Assembly (NCBI GenBank): GCA_003527885.1
Contig: DPWB01000389.1
Span: forward strand, 17,690-25,846
DNA length: 8,157 nt
Reading direction: 5' to 3'
DNA from: Candidatus Competibacteraceae bacterium
GTDB lineage: Bacteria; Pseudomonadota; Gammaproteobacteria; Competibacterales; Competibacteraceae
A model generated the notes under the pieces. The model worked only from the letters and a program-made list of their open reading frames with translations. It was not told where the DNA came from and did not search any database. Position 1 is the first letter of the stretch. Each line of letters opens with the position of its first letter. A program made the position numbers and the translations under genes. Shown here one piece after another: positions 7,369 through 8,157 of this stretch.

Positions 7369-7923
7369 TCAGCCGCCCACGGCGTAAATGGCGGGCAGGT
7401 TGCGCCAGTAATCGTGGTAATCCATGCCGCAGCCAAACACGTAACGGTCCGGGACCTCCAGGCCGACGAAATCGACGGTCAGGCCGGCTACCTTGCGGTC
7501 GTGTCGCTTGTCGACCAGCACGGCGCTGTAGACCGCCTTGGCCTCCCGGCGGCGGATTTCGGCGAGGATCGCCTTGAGGGTGTCGCCTTCATCGAAGATG
7601 TCGTCCACCACCAGCACGACTTGGCCGGCGACCTCGGGCCGGGGCCGTGCCAGCCACTCGATGGCGCCGCCGCGCGTGCCACCGCGATAGCGGGTGGCGT
7701 GCAGGTAGCCGACCCGCAACGGAAAGCGCAACCGCGCCAGCAGCCGCGCGGCCGGCACGAACGCGCCGTTCATCACCACCAGCAGCAACGGGTCGCGCCG
7801 TTCCAGCTCGGCGGTAATGGCGGCGGCCATGCGGTCCAGCGCGCTCTCGATCTGCTCGGGCGAATACAGCAAGTCGGCTTGCGCCAACGCGGCGAGCGCT
7901 TGTTCGGGGCTGATGCCGGTCAT
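7369..7923 (-). CDS. hpt: Hypoxanthine-guanine phosphoribosyltransferase
   Basis: Hpt joins hypoxanthine (or guanine) to PRPP, giving IMP (or GMP) in cytoplasmic purine salvage. The signature PRPP-binding loop is VVLVVDDIFDEGDTL (102-116), with the acidic pair D107-D108. MNGAFVPAARLL (51-62) matches the N-terminal phosphate-binding region, VLVDKRHDRK (135-144) carries the purine-contacting Lys region, and FVGLEVPDRYVFGCGMDYHD (152-171) is the closing purine-binding segment. The length, 184 aa, is usual. The ATG at 7923 has a GGGAG ribosome binding site 5 nt upstream. A short tail of another minus-strand gene ends 58 bp upstream, so hpt may not be first in its operon. Pairing with the thioinosine phosphorylase gene downstream makes biochemical sense. 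Identity is secure; the hypoxanthine versus guanine preference cannot be read from sequence. Confidence 0.95.
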   Translation of the reverse strand: MTGISPEQALAALAQADLLYSPEQIESALDRMAAAITAELERRDPLLLVVMNGAFVPAARLLARLRFPLRVGYLHATRYRGGTRGGAIEWLARPRPEVAGQVVLVVDDIFDEGDTLKAILAEIRRREAKAVYSAVLVDKRHDRKVAGLTVDFVGLEVPDRYVFGCGMDYHDYWRNLPAIYAVGG

Positions 7924-7928
7924 GGCTG

Positions 7929-7933
7929 CTCCC
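7929..7933 (-). promoter_or_regulatory. Ribosome binding site of hpt
   Basis: On the minus strand GGGAG lies 5 nt before the ATG at 7923. It supports this start. Confidence 0.7.
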
Positions 7934-7981
7934 GGCTACAGCTCGGTGGGAGAGCGGGCGGGACGCCGGGCTTCGCGGCCA

Positions 7982-8051
7982 TCACACGTCCATTTCCGGC
8001 AAGGGCGAAGCATCGTAATCGCGCACCAGCCGGGTCGCCCGTTGCCAGAGC
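7982..8051 (-). CDS. C-terminal end of an unidentified gene, cut by the adapter junction
   Basis: On the minus strand an open frame runs from the genome/adapter junction to a TGA at 7982-7984 and encodes about 22 residues ending RATRLVRDYDASPLPEMDV. Codon third positions are mostly G or C like the neighbours, and a charged helix followed by an acidic tail is a plausible protein C-terminus. The stop lies 58 bp before hpt in the same direction, as expected of an upstream operon member. The fragment is too short to identify. It could also be a chance frame. Residues beyond the junction at 8051/8052 come from adapter and must not be counted. Confidence 0.4.
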
Positions 8052-8117
8052 CTGTCTCTTATACACATCTCCGAGCCCACGAGACCGTACTAGATCTCGT
8101 ATGCCGTCTTCTGCTTG
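8052..8117 (+). other. Illumina Nextera adapter read-through (artefact)
   Basis: This is library adapter, not genome. Positions 8052-8070 are the 19-bp Tn5 mosaic end CTGTCTCTTATACACATCT. Positions 8071-8085 are CCGAGCCCACGAGAC, the Nextera read-2 side. CGTACTAG (8086-8093) matches the i7 index N702, and 8094-8117 is the reverse complement of the P7 flow-cell primer. The order and exact lengths match a Nextera fragment read to its end. Both strands translate to peptides well known as database contaminants: minus-strand QAEDGIRD and RGLGDVYKRQ, plus-strand LLYTSPSPRDRTRSRMPSSA. Confidence 0.99.
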
Positions 8118-8157
8118 AAAAAAAAAAAACAAATGTCCTAGCCAACGCACATAACGC
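8118..8157 (+). other. Non-biological bases after the adapter
   Basis: Twelve A (8118-8129) follow the P7 sequence directly, the usual base calls once an Illumina read runs past the end of its molecule. The last 28 bases (8130-8157) come after that run and so have no template in the genome. Nothing here should be annotated. Confidence 0.9.

Noticed and set aside
8052..8070. A Tn5 mosaic end, suggesting a transposon at the right edge
   Set aside because: It is followed exactly by the Nextera read-2 segment, an i7 index and the P7 complement, so it comes from tagmentation library preparation, not from a resident transposon.
8118..8129. A poly-A run as a terminator or poly-A tail
   Set aside because: It follows the P7 sequence directly and is the usual base call past the end of an Illumina fragment.
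7920..8150. A minus-strand 76-residue frame and an overlapping plus-strand frame (7414-8118) that look like novel proteins
   Set aside because: Their distinctive parts are adapter translations; the plus-strand frame is otherwise antisense to hpt.

Overview
This is a high-GC stretch of a bacterial chromosome, very probably from a gammaproteobacterium. The evidence is the order LysM protein-dprA-smg-topA-tsaC, which is characteristic of that class, and an S-methyl-5'-thioinosine phosphorylase resembling the Pseudomonas type. Genus cannot be fixed from the sequence; an environmental or enrichment-culture lineage is a guess. The real genome ends at about position 8051. From 8052 to the end the window is Illumina Nextera library adapter followed by non-biological base calls, so this is an untrimmed contig end.

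Left block, plus strand (1-5802): five co-directional genes. A secreted or periplasmic LysM protein is cut by the left window edge. It is followed by dprA (DNA processing and natural transformation), smg (DUF494, unknown function), topA (type IA DNA topoisomerase I) and tsaC (threonylcarbamoyl-AMP synthase for tRNA t6A). Gaps are short. Terminator-like or attenuator-like hairpins lie between dprA and smg and between smg and topA, so the cluster is probably not one uniform transcript. TopA lacks the cysteine-rich zinc ribbons of the E. coli enzyme. It has three glycine/aromatic C-terminal repeats and an Ala/Lys/Thr-rich, histone-like tail instead.

Right block, minus strand (5882-8051): read in its own direction this is the tail of an unidentified gene, then hpt (hypoxanthine phosphoribosyltransferase), then an S-methyl-5'-thioinosine phosphorylase, then a PmtA-like SAM-dependent methyltransferase. 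The middle two catalyse consecutive steps: the phosphorylase releases hypoxanthine from methylthioinosine and Hpt converts it to IMP. This recovers the purine left by polyamine synthesis. The two blocks converge across a 79-bp gap (5803-5881) in which I see no clear terminator.

I found no RNA gene, CRISPR array, real insertion sequence, phage gene or new defence-like system. The most exotic-looking reading frames, at the right end, are translations of sequencing adapter. Points worth a second look are the modified TopA, the possible attenuator ahead of it, the possible CTG start of dprA, and the hpt-phosphorylase pairing.
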